From Pseudomonadota bacterium (lineage in GTDB: Bacteria > Bdellovibrionota_B > Oligoflexia > Oligoflexales > Bin106): a DNA stretch of 16,397 nt. This document shows, in pieces, positions 6,736 to 14,597 of this stretch. The notes under the pieces were generated by a model. It had not been told where the DNA came from and searched no databases. It saw nothing but the letters and a program-made list of their open reading frames with translations. A program made the position numbers and the translations under genes. The first letter of the stretch is position 1, and every line of letters starts with the position of its first letter. The stretch lies in NCBI GenBank assembly GCA_026710525.1, contig JAPOQT010000193.1:1-16397 (forward strand), read 5' to 3'.

Positions 6736-8328
6736 ATGATGATGTCATTTATTAAAAAATCAATATTTCATTGGTTAGAACAAAGAAAAAAACATATTTC
6801 CCTCGATGTTAGTGAGTGTCGGTTACCCTTTTATTATGATGAACGAGGCGGCATCATTCTTGTGATGACTTTTATGATTTTAGGCGCTGTTGGTGTGTCT
6901 CATTATTCTGGTAAGTCTGGGCAAAATGTTTCTCAGATGTTACTGGGTGATCGTAAACAGTCGTCTCTTACCCATCTAACTCAGCAAAGCTTAACAAATG
7001 GTGTGGTCCATGTTGTTAATTCAGGTAAGTGCCTGCCTTCAAGTGATGTGAGCCCAGCTGATATTACCAATGAAGCGCCTCCGGTTAATGGTGCTCCTCC
7101 ATCCAGTAATTTAAAAGTGTATATTGACCAAATCAAAGATTTTGATGATGGTGAGAAGTTTACCACTGAATTTTGTTATGAAGAAACTGTTGGTCAAGGT
7201 TGTCGTGTTGATTCGAAAAATCATCCTAAAAATGAGGAATTATTAAAGTGTTTCCTTGGCATCACAGCTAAAGAAGTTAAGGATCTGCAGAGGGCAAAAA
7301 TTCATATATCCGTACCTAGCGGTCAAACAGCACAAGATTCTATGGTGTTCGATGTCGATGTTGAGGTGGTTGTTCGAACAGGTGCTAATGATGGTGCTTT
7401 AGATAAAGACGAAGACTGGGCCACTGTTGGACTTGCTAGTAGAAAAAGAATTTCTGAGGTGACCCCACAAAAATTAGGTTTTATTTTCCATAGTAATGGT
7501 GAGGAACCTATTATTGATTCTAAGATCCCGGTGACATTTGAAACACCTGTTTACCTTTTTAATCAAAAACCTAAACTTGGTCTTGATCTTCAAAAATTAT
7601 TTTTAAAAAAAACGAAACCTGGTAGTAGTAATGAGAGAATTCTTGAATTTTCTTATCCCATCTCAACAAATAGTGAGTTTCTCATCCTACCTAAGTCAAA
7701 AAAGTTGAGTTTTGGCGACTTTAAGTCGGGATTTGTTCGCGGTATTGCCCTTGGTCAGCATCTAGACATCAGCCACTTTCTTGATAAGTTATATGGAGGC
7801 CCCATAACTGGTGGTGATCGAATACCAACCTTTCCGTTAAGACTAGACATAGACGAAGAAAATGACACAGTGGCCAGATGTGCTCAATTCAATGACCGCG
7901 GTAATAACCCTGTTTATGTCAATGGTAGCAAAAATTTAACAATTGTCATGAAAAATCATCCCAATTTTTGTGGTTACATTGTCGCAAAAGAATTAACCAT
8001 TGATCCTCAGATGGCTGCTAATCAAGGTGGAGATGAAATAAATTTTAATTTATATGGTACCTTTGCCGTTGAGAAGTTAGTGATTAAAGGTAATAGTACT
8101 AAGAAAAGGATTACTATCATAAGTCCTGGTTATTCGAGATTTGAAGTAGCAGATCTCAAAGAAAATAATGTCAAGGTCAGTGCCATGAGGGGAGCCGGTG
8201 AGAATGAGTGTGTCTGGAATATTTTCTTGTCACCTCTTTCAAAAAAGAAAAATGACTATGATGATTTGTTGCAATGTGATTACCAGGAGCCGGACACTGA
8301 AGATAAAATTTTGACGACGTCAATGTGA
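6736..8328 (+). CDS. Large pilin-like protein without Glu5 (PilX/GspK-like position)
   Basis: Three ATG codons in a row (6736, 6739, 6742) follow the purine-rich GAGAGAG at 6726-6732. The second or third has the better spacing, so the start is uncertain by two codons. A leader of about 36-38 residues, with basic and aromatic residues, precedes ERGG and a single hydrophobic helix (IILVMTFMILGAVGV). There is no Glu at mature position 5, as in GspK and many PilX proteins, which cap the pilus or pseudopilus tip. At 530 residues it is large even for GspK. Eight cysteines lie outside the leader, an even number compatible with disulfides. The C-terminal third has short alternating hydrophobic strands (LTIVMKN, GYIVAKELTID, GTFAVEKLVIKG) that could form a beta-solenoid; this is only a visual impression. 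It lies 86 bases after the pseudopilin gene. No paralogue is present between the cassette 1 genes. Confidence 0.85.
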   Translation: MMMSFIKKSIFHWLEQRKKHISLDVSECRLPFYYDERGGIILVMTFMILGAVGVSHYSGKSGQNVSQMLLGDRKQSSLTHLTQQSLTNGVVHVVNSGKCLPSSDVSPADITNEAPPVNGAPPSSNLKVYIDQIKDFDDGEKFTTEFCYEETVGQGCRVDSKNHPKNEELLKCFLGITAKEVKDLQRAKIHISVPSGQTAQDSMVFDVDVEVVVRTGANDGALDKDEDWATVGLASRKRISEVTPQKLGFIFHSNGEEPIIDSKIPVTFETPVYLFNQKPKLGLDLQKLFLKKTKPGSSNERILEFSYPISTNSEFLILPKSKKLSFGDFKSGFVRGIALGQHLDISHFLDKLYGGPITGGDRIPTFPLRLDIDEENDTVARCAQFNDRGNNPVYVNGSKNLTIVMKNHPNFCGYIVAKELTIDPQMAANQGGDEINFNLYGTFAVEKLVIKGNSTKKRITIISPGYSRFEVADLKENNVKVSAMRGAGENECVWNIFLSPLSKKKNDYDDLLQCDYQEPDTEDKILTTSM

Positions 8329-8422
8329 CACAGGGTTAAATGATGCTTTGATAATAACAGGGAGTTAGGAGCAGGAGCTCACCCCCATGATGAATTGTTA
8401 AGCGCAGTAAGAAGAGCATATT

Positions 8423-9112
8423 ATGAGAAATCTTCCAAACATAATGAGAAAGTGGTGCGAGGGACTACTGCCAGCCAAGCATGGATTTTCTTTACTAGAA
8501 GTCGTTGTTGGTAGTGCTATTCTCGTGGCGGCTGCCTCTATGGGCTATGAGAGCATAAGGTCCAACGAAAAATTTGATAGTAAAGTTAACGTGCACCATA
8601 TGATGCGTACTATTTTGCAACTCAACTTGGAAAATGCTTCGATTAACAGTTCCCATTTTCTCCCATTGACTGAGAAAATAGATACAAGTAGCACATTTCC
8701 TGTATATTATGTGTGTGGCAATTATACGCGTAAAGGATTTACTAAAACAGGAGAAGTTAAGGATAGTGATAAGTTAAAAATGTTAATTACTGAAAATGCC
8801 GATGGTGAAGTGGATATTGGCATCACTGATGGTGGCTTTGATGGTGTTGGAGGTGATTGCAAAACTGAATTCGGAAAGATGTATAAGGATGCGCAAGCCC
8901 CCCTAATTTCACTCTCATGCTTAAAGAAGGCTAAGATTGGTTTAAGATTTACTAGTCCGAAACATGACTGTGGAAAGAATAATGTTGTCTCTTTTATTTT
9001 ACCGCTAAAAAAACAACCCAAGGTGGTGGCCTGGTCTTTTAAGTTAAATGAAAATTTCGATATAGAAGAAGCTATTATGCAGAGTATAGTGGTGGCAAGA
9101 GGGAGTAGGTAA
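8423..9112 (+). CDS. Small type IV pseudopilin (PilV/GspI-like)
   Basis: The ATG at 8423 follows AAGAAGAG by seven bases. A 21-residue leader ends PAKHG and is followed by FSLLE, with Glu5, and a hydrophobic helix (VVVGSAILVAAASMGYES), a canonical class III signal. The mature protein is about 208 residues, typical for minor pilins. Downstream it contains HHMMR, faintly recalling HMVRH of the large pseudopilins, and four or five cysteines. The Gly/Asp-rich DGGFDGVGGDCK segment could be a loop or metal site. It sits between the PilX/GspK-like gene and the small exported protein, consistent with a tip complex encoded as a unit. PilV, PilE or GspI cannot be told apart here. Confidence 0.88.
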   Translation: MRNLPNIMRKWCEGLLPAKHGFSLLEVVVGSAILVAAASMGYESIRSNEKFDSKVNVHHMMRTILQLNLENASINSSHFLPLTEKIDTSSTFPVYYVCGNYTRKGFTKTGEVKDSDKLKMLITENADGEVDIGITDGGFDGVGGDCKTEFGKMYKDAQAPLISLSCLKKAKIGLRFTSPKHDCGKNNVVSFILPLKKQPKVVAWSFKLNENFDIEEAIMQSIVVARGSR

Positions 9113-9239
9113 TTTGGTATATTCCTGGCCGTGATATAAGTCAAGTGATGCTCACCCTTTATGGGTTGTTCTCAAGCTCTCCTGCTAGCTTTCTTTGTGA
9201 GTTTGACTTTAATGTGTCTTTAACATGGAAAGGATAACC

Positions 9240-9761
9240 ATGTTGGATGATATGACTCGAAGGTTTATCATACTGATTTTGCTGATTAATGTCCTGGTTT
9301 CAGGTGAAGTATATAGCCAGAACAAACCAAAAAATAACCAGGACGCAGAATCAGAAGAATACGAGGAAACAACTATTGTTTTACCGGAGTTTTTTCTAGG
9401 AGGACAAGATCAACATTCAGTAGTGGCCCCTAAAATCAAGCCTAAGGATTTAATAAAAAATAAAAAAAGTCAAGAATTGATTCAAAATCGTATGAACAGT
9501 GAACAAAAAAATAAGAAAAAAGGATATCAAGAAGAGTCAGAGTCAGTGATCAAAATTAGCCCAGAGATGGTCCAGAGTTTTAAGGACTGCGCTGGAGATA
9601 GTCCTGCTGAGTTTATGCAGGAAAAAAATAGACTGGCTAGCACCGATGAGAGTCAAAGAAGCGGAGATGAATTAGGGCCGTTTGGTCAGTTGAGCAAGAG
9701 CCAATTAGTGCATTTAGAGAAAATGAAAAAATGTTTAAAATCATTAAAAGTTATTAAATAA
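9240..9761 (+). CDS. Small exported charged protein of cassette 2, not recognised
   Basis: I chose the ATG at 9240 because AAAGGA lies about five bases upstream; an in-frame ATG at 9225 has no RBS. The product is 173 residues. The N-terminus is a Sec signal peptide: MLDDMTRR, then a hydrophobic FIILILLINVLVSG, and a likely cut near VYSQ. The mature part is strongly charged, with an acidic stretch (DAESEEYEE) then a Lys/Asn/Gln-rich segment, probably disordered or coiled. A C-terminal domain has two cysteines (FKDC and KKC) that could pair. It sits 29 bases before the large exported protein, so the two are almost certainly translated from one message. A chaperone, linker or accessory role for the large protein is a guess from position only. 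Confidence 0.75.
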   Translation: MLDDMTRRFIILILLINVLVSGEVYSQNKPKNNQDAESEEYEETTIVLPEFFLGGQDQHSVVAPKIKPKDLIKNKKSQELIQNRMNSEQKNKKKGYQEESESVIKISPEMVQSFKDCAGDSPAEFMQEKNRLASTDESQRSGDELGPFGQLSKSQLVHLEKMKKCLKSLKVIK

Positions 9762-9790
9762 ATAATATTATATTGAAAGGAAAATAAAAG

Positions 9791-12700
9791 ATGAGTACTA
9801 AATATTATTCAATATTTCGTGTATTTTCGCTATTTGTTCTCTGTGGGAGTCTGACAACAGACCTTTATGCCGAAGCAGGCGATCCTCCTCAGGATCAATC
9901 TCAACAAGATTCAGAGCAATTTTTGGAGGCAATTGTTTCGATATCTCCGATGCTTCGTAGTATTGAGCGCAATGCTGATAGTGAGGATTCTCGTGATCCA
10001 TGGCCTCAGCCTGTGAGATCTTCCACTAAAGACTCTGTAAATAATAATCCTACCGGAGGTGGCGGCGATCCTACCAATCCTAGCAATCCTACCGGAGGTG
10101 GCGGTGATCCTACCAATCCTAGGGGTAACACCTTTCCTGGGCGTCCTATAGGTAACTCTCGCTATCCTACTAGCGGTAGCAGCCCTACCGAAACTCAGAC
10201 CAGTGATAAGGGTTGCTTCAATCGTAAAGGAGTTAAGGGTATATCTTTCTCTATCCAGACGGGTATTCAAAGGTGTTCAAATGATGGTCTCGCTAAATTC
10301 TGGCAAGAAAACCCCCATTATAATGTCTTAAATCTCAAAATTAACCAAATTGCTAATGGGAGAACAAAATCAATATCCGGTCACAATTATGGTGCAAATG
10401 CGGTTGAGGTGGGTAATAGGCTTTTCCAGGAAATAACTAAAGAACTAGCCAACTCTAAGACAAATAAAGAAAAATTAAAGGTTTCTCTGATTTACTGGAC
10501 AACAGCCCAGCATTCTAATAAAGATCTTATGGCTAAAGCTCATAAAGAGTATTCTACTATAGACAGCATGCCTTCTGGGGAGAGATATTCAGAACGCTAT
10601 CTGAAAAATCTTGCTAATAATCAATATGCTAAGACGGTACAAAAAAAGTTTTATGATGCCATAGCTGGCTATGATGATAGTCAGGTGGCGAGTGGTTTTC
10701 AGGGTTCTGATGTGCTGGTTAGTTTACCACTCGCTTCGATTTTTAAACCTAATTTATCTCGTGTCAACACGCTTGCATTTGGTGAGGCTCACGCGAATTT
10801 TGGTGAAGTTCAGTTATTCACTCCAGGTGGTCTCATTGAGGGTGCTAAGAATCCGGCATATAGTCTAGATTTTAGCCAAGGCAATTGGGGTGATGCAAAT
10901 TGGAAAAACCTCCATTTTAGAGGAGTGGACATTAAAACGAGCGAAAAAGATGCCGCATCGAGAAACGATCAGAAGCTTGCTATTTATAACAAAGTTATCT
11001 TAAAAAGATACGCAGACGTTGTTTTCGGTGGTTATGACAGATCTGGAGCGCCAAGAAATGAGAATCCTTATTTGCCATGGAGATCTAAGAAATTCATCGC
11101 AAGAAAACAAACTGAATACCCACCCAAGGGTTATCCGAACATAGATGTGCCGCCTATTTATGCTACCCATTTCGCGATTCAGACCTGCGTTGATTACAGT
11201 CACCAGTACCCGAAAAACCAAAAGGATGTCGAAAATACCCTGACAGCACTCACTGTGATCAGGGACTTAGGTGATATTGCCAAAAGTGGTAATAAAGAGT
11301 GGTTTGACAATATAACTGGGTTGCATCATAATGCTATGTACAAAGCTCTAAGTATTAAGGATGATAGCTCATTTGAGGGCCAATTTAAAGCGAAAACAGC
11401 AACGCGTTATTCCTTATATGAGTCGGAAAGAAGCAATAACCTGTCGCCGTTTTCCTTATTAAATCGTCTTGCCGAGCTTCATAAAAAGGCTATCACATTT
11501 GTTATGGGTGACGGTGCCGTTGAGCGACCAGATAAGGACTGGATAAAGGAGGCAAAGGAGAAATTTGAAGATGAATTAGCTAAAGCTGAGAACTCTGATG
11601 AACCGTGGCCGTGGTTAGAAACGAGTGCTGGTGACCCTGATGTTATAAAACTAGAACAAGAGTGGGGAAGCATTAAAAGCCGGTTTAAGGCCCTCAAGGA
11701 CTACAAGGTTGAAATCAAGAATAGCATGGGAGACACATTCACAGATGATGCCCTCAAAATCATAGATAAATACAGTCATCATTTTGGTGAGCGAACGGGA
11801 GAACAGAGAAACGCTAATACTATGAGACAGGAAAGAATAACATTTCATGAAACTCCGAAAGCAGCTATCCTTGAGCATGCACTCACCTGTTTTGATATTA
11901 AGAACTCACTAGGTAAGGTATACAAAAAAGCCGCGACTAAGAAAAGTCCAAGATATTTAATATCATATAAAATGGCGAATGGCACATATAAAAATAAGCT
12001 CCACGATATTAATCCAGTTAAATTTAGCGGAAGAACAGCTGTTGGTAGTAAATACACAGCTAATTTTCATGGCTGGTGGGAACATACTGACCTTGGTTTT
12101 AGCTGTCGATTATTAGAACGAATCGTTGAAAACGATCCGGCTATCCAAGAGATAAAGATAACCGGCGGTCAGGGCCTGATTACCGGCTACGATTTATTGA
12201 GTGGTTATGTCTATTCCGGAAAAAAATTAAATAATTTAAGCCGTTATGGTGATATTAATAAACCACAGATATCTCGAAAACCAAAACCGCCAGTGGCCAT
12301 TGCTCCTGCTCGGAATGTCACTCAGAAGCAACAGGAGGACTATGAACAGGCCATGGCGAGATATAGAACCGATCTCTTAAATCTCGGTCGATACTATATC
12401 AAATTAATAAAAGCTTTAAAGAATGCTTGGGATGACCTTGAAAAAATCAAGAAGTATTCTGACGATCTTTTGACCGTGTTTGATGCTGTTACCCAGTTTG
12501 ACCATCTCCAGTTATTACTCAATTATACGCCTCATTTTAATACGACATGTACCCATTTTAAAACTCAGAAAATAGCGAGTCTTTTAACTGGTGCTATCAA
12601 AAAGGTGTTCAAAAAGGAGTTAGGTAATCTCCATTCAAGTGCCGTTTTAGATGCGGTCCAAGATTTTGGTAATTGCGGTAGAGACTATCAAGTTCAAAAT

Positions 12701-13267
12701 ACGTATGAAGATCTTCATCCTGAAACAGATTTTGCTGTCAATAAGGATCGTCAGAAGCTATATGAAAGTGGTTATTACTTTACCTATCGCTCAACCAAAA
12801 TTCAAACCGAACCAAACAAACTGCACCGTCGCACTGGTCTTCCGATGCTCTTTTTCCCCGGTGCTGATTTCGGCAGCGAAAGTTTATCGCGACCCTATAA
12901 AGAGCCTGGTTTAATAGGTAAGTCTGCTTTGATGGTAAGAGCCTACTCTCGGGCAAACTGTCATTTGAGAACATGGGCTCTTTTTGATAATAACCCGACT
13001 ATGGATCGCTGTTTTCTAGATTTTGGTAAAGTCTTTCCAATTAGTTATCGCCAGTCGTTTCTCGGGGAAGTGAAGCAAAAACTGGGAAGAGCTTTTTATC
13101 ATCAAGATAAAGCGAGACAAAAAAAGGATCTTGAGGCCTTGAAAACATGGGTAGATCAGCAGGTGAGAAGCGCCAGAGATCCTAATGGGCGATTTATCGA
13201 AAAATCACCAAGCTTGCAAAGTTATTTGTCGTGTGCTGATAGACCAACGATTCATATTCATAATTAA
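9791..13267 (+). CDS. Large exported protein, cassette 2 (PilY1-position; family not recognised)
   Basis: The ATG at 9791 follows AAAGGA. The N-terminus is a Sec signal peptide (MSTKYYSIFRVFSLFVLCG, with a likely cut after YAEA or nearby). The product is 1158 residues. After DPWPQP comes a Gly/Pro/Asn linker with two copies of a 13-residue unit (residues 86-111), absent from cassette 1. The conserved core then matches the other copy: RCSNDGLAKFW, YWTTAQH (235-241), YADVVFGGY (407-415), ITFVMGDG, LTCFDIKNSLGK, FHGWWEHTDLGFSCRLLE (759-776), EDLHPE.DFA and RANC. About 100 further residues, with extra cysteines, form a C-terminal region ending TIHIHN that cassette 1 lacks. Size and place after three pilin-like genes match PilY1/PilC-type tip adhesins, but no known domain is recognisable. 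A disulfide-rich surface or periplasmic protein carried by a pilus-like machine is the best inference. Confidence 0.88.
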   Translation: MSTKYYSIFRVFSLFVLCGSLTTDLYAEAGDPPQDQSQQDSEQFLEAIVSISPMLRSIERNADSEDSRDPWPQPVRSSTKDSVNNNPTGGGGDPTNPSNPTGGGGDPTNPRGNTFPGRPIGNSRYPTSGSSPTETQTSDKGCFNRKGVKGISFSIQTGIQRCSNDGLAKFWQENPHYNVLNLKINQIANGRTKSISGHNYGANAVEVGNRLFQEITKELANSKTNKEKLKVSLIYWTTAQHSNKDLMAKAHKEYSTIDSMPSGERYSERYLKNLANNQYAKTVQKKFYDAIAGYDDSQVASGFQGSDVLVSLPLASIFKPNLSRVNTLAFGEAHANFGEVQLFTPGGLIEGAKNPAYSLDFSQGNWGDANWKNLHFRGVDIKTSEKDAASRNDQKLAIYNKVILKRYADVVFGGYDRSGAPRNENPYLPWRSKKFIARKQTEYPPKGYPNIDVPPIYATHFAIQTCVDYSHQYPKNQKDVENTLTALTVIRDLGDIAKSGNKEWFDNITGLHHNAMYKALSIKDDSSFEGQFKAKTATRYSLYESERSNNLSPFSLLNRLAELHKKAITFVMGDGAVERPDKDWIKEAKEKFEDELAKAENSDEPWPWLETSAGDPDVIKLEQEWGSIKSRFKALKDYKVEIKNSMGDTFTDDALKIIDKYSHHFGERTGEQRNANTMRQERITFHETPKAAILEHALTCFDIKNSLGKVYKKAATKKSPRYLISYKMANGTYKNKLHDINPVKFSGRTAVGSKYTANFHGWWEHTDLGFSCRLLERIVENDPAIQEIKITGGQGLITGYDLLSGYVYSGKKLNNLSRYGDINKPQISRKPKPPVAIAPARNVTQKQQEDYEQAMARYRTDLLNLGRYYIKLIKALKNAWDDLEKIKKYSDDLLTVFDAVTQFDHLQLLLNYTPHFNTTCTHFKTQKIASLLTGAIKKVFKKELGNLHSSAVLDAVQDFGNCGRDYQVQNTYEDLHPETDFAVNKDRQKLYESGYYFTYRSTKIQTEPNKLHRRTGLPMLFFPGADFGSESLSRPYKEPGLIGKSALMVRAYSRANCHLRTWALFDNNPTMDRCFLDFGKVFPISYRQSFLGEVKQKLGRAFYHQDKARQKKDLEALKTWVDQQVRSARDPNGRFIEKSPSLQSYLSCADRPTIHIHN
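10046..10123 (+). repeat. Two-copy 39-base tandem repeat (Gly/Pro/Asn linker)
   Basis: The units at 10046-10084 and 10085-10123 differ at two bases and each encode NPTGGGGDPTNP plus Ser or Arg. The repeat is in frame (13 codons), so copy-number change would lengthen or shorten the linker of the large exported protein without a frameshift. Confidence 0.9.
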
Positions 13268-13276
13268 GCTGTTTTA

Positions 13277-14581
13277 CTAAACTAAGTCGCGGATGACTGT
13301 CATTGCTTGGCTGAAAGTAAGTCTTGGATCACAGAAGCTGGTATAAGGAGAGAGAGACTGGGGTAAAGGAACACACTGTTCATCAAGACACTCACTTACC
13401 GCTTCGTGGGTGGTTTCTAGATGGATGCCACCGAGGGCGCAGGAGTGTTTTTGTAACAGCTGATGGGTGAGAGCAACCTCCCTTTTCATATCTGGGACAA
13501 ATCTTGTTTTTTGCCCAGAGGCTAGGATGGTAGCGTGTCCGTGCATGGGGTCACAGAGCCAAAGTACCGGAATATCCATCCGCTTAACCACGGGAATAAG
13601 TAATGTCAGTTGTTTCACCACAGCTTGAGAGCCCATGCGGGTGATAAGTGTTAGTTTGCCAGAGATTTTTTCTGGATTCAGCCGTTGAAGGTAAGTTGCG
13701 AGTTCTTCGGGTGTTGTTTCAGGACCTATTTTGATCCCCACAGGGTTTGCAATACCGGAGATATAGTTCATATGAGCTTCCCCAAAATATCGAGTACGAT
13801 GGCCTAACCACAAAAAATGACTGCTGAGATTATAGTAAACCTGTTCTTCACCGTGATGCCATGGTTTGGTTAGTGCTTCTTCATAACCAAGGAGCAGGGC
13901 TTCATGGGAAGTATATAAGGGTCGTGGTGCTTCTGGTAAGTTGATTTTTTCTTGGTAAAGCAACAGTAATTCATGCTGCTGTTTTTGGGGTAGGCTTTTT
14001 ATCTGCAGGAGTAATTCTGTTAAAAAAACTTCGTAAGAGTAGTATGAACTCAGTGTGTTGAGATCATGTAATACCTGTTTTGCTTTATAATAACCGGTAA
14101 CTAGTCGACTTGGATCAGGCTGACGGTCCTGGTGACTGTGCTGAAAGCTATGGACGTTATCACCGCGGAAAACAGGTAATGTTTCCCTTGTTTCTTGATA
14201 ATGAACCCTCGAGAAATTAACAGATCTCGGTTTGGCAAATTGTCCAGCAAGACGACCAATGATAGTCACTGGTTTAGCCAGTTGTAGCTCTAACAGGGTA
14301 GCCATAACATGGAGATGGAGATACTTTTTGTTGGTGGTGGCTAAGTCGCAGTCCTGAAACCTCTCAGCACAGTCCCCCGCATGGAGGATAAAAGCTTTAC
14401 CTTGTTCTGCTAGCTTCAGGTGAGTGCTGAGTGCTTGAATATCTTCAACGGCAACGAGTGGAGGATAAGTAGCAATTTGTTTTTCGATGGCAGATAACGC
14501 CTCAGGGTTAGGGTATTCTGGTTGCTGTCGAGCTGGAAACTGTCGCCATTGGCTGGGATGCCATTTTTGTGAGTGATTCAT
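13277..14581 (-). CDS. Class II 3-deoxy-7-phosphoheptulonate (DAHP) synthase
   Basis: It condenses phosphoenolpyruvate and erythrose 4-phosphate to DAHP, the first shikimate-pathway step, in the cytoplasm. Numbering is from the ATG at 14581; a TTG one codon earlier is less likely. At 434 residues it has the hallmarks of the class II (AroA_II, plant/mycobacterial) family: W-Q-W-R near 7-13, GDCAERF (69-75), GRLAGQFAKPRS (109-120), RGDN, TSHEALLLGYEEALT (224-238), GHRTR (260-264), GIKIG, TRMG, DPMHGHA (344-350), GGIHLE (384-389) and CDPRL (417-421). The expected metal ligands are all present: Cys71, His347, Glu389 and Asp418, matching Cys87/His369/Glu411/Asp441 of the M. tuberculosis enzyme. 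The N-terminus is short, without the mycobacterial regulatory extension. It starts 16 bases after the alpha-oxoamine synthase, with an RBS-like purine stretch between, so the two form an operon. Use in primary aromatic synthesis or in a secondary product (as for PhzC) cannot be decided here. Confidence 0.95.
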   Translation of the reverse strand: MNHSQKWHPSQWRQFPARQQPEYPNPEALSAIEKQIATYPPLVAVEDIQALSTHLKLAEQGKAFILHAGDCAERFQDCDLATTNKKYLHLHVMATLLELQLAKPVTIIGRLAGQFAKPRSVNFSRVHYQETRETLPVFRGDNVHSFQHSHQDRQPDPSRLVTGYYKAKQVLHDLNTLSSYYSYEVFLTELLLQIKSLPQKQQHELLLLYQEKINLPEAPRPLYTSHEALLLGYEEALTKPWHHGEEQVYYNLSSHFLWLGHRTRYFGEAHMNYISGIANPVGIKIGPETTPEELATYLQRLNPEKISGKLTLITRMGSQAVVKQLTLLIPVVKRMDIPVLWLCDPMHGHATILASGQKTRFVPDMKREVALTHQLLQKHSCALGGIHLETTHEAVSECLDEQCVPLPQSLSPYTSFCDPRLTFSQAMTVIRDLV

Positions 14582-14597
14582 CAAGACTCTTAACCTG

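Noticed and set aside
8722..9144. 140-codon ORF on the - strand
   Set aside because: It is opposite the small pseudopilin, which has a clear leader and RBS. The antisense frame shows no protein-like signature.
9154..9166. ACCC-TTTAT-GGGT hairpin between the small pseudopilin and the next gene
   Set aside because: A four-base stem is too weak to call a terminator and no clean T run follows.
9911..10270. 119-codon ORF on the - strand with Gly-Arg-Ile repeats
   Set aside because: Its repeats simply reflect the complement of the 39-base tandem repeat in the large exported gene.
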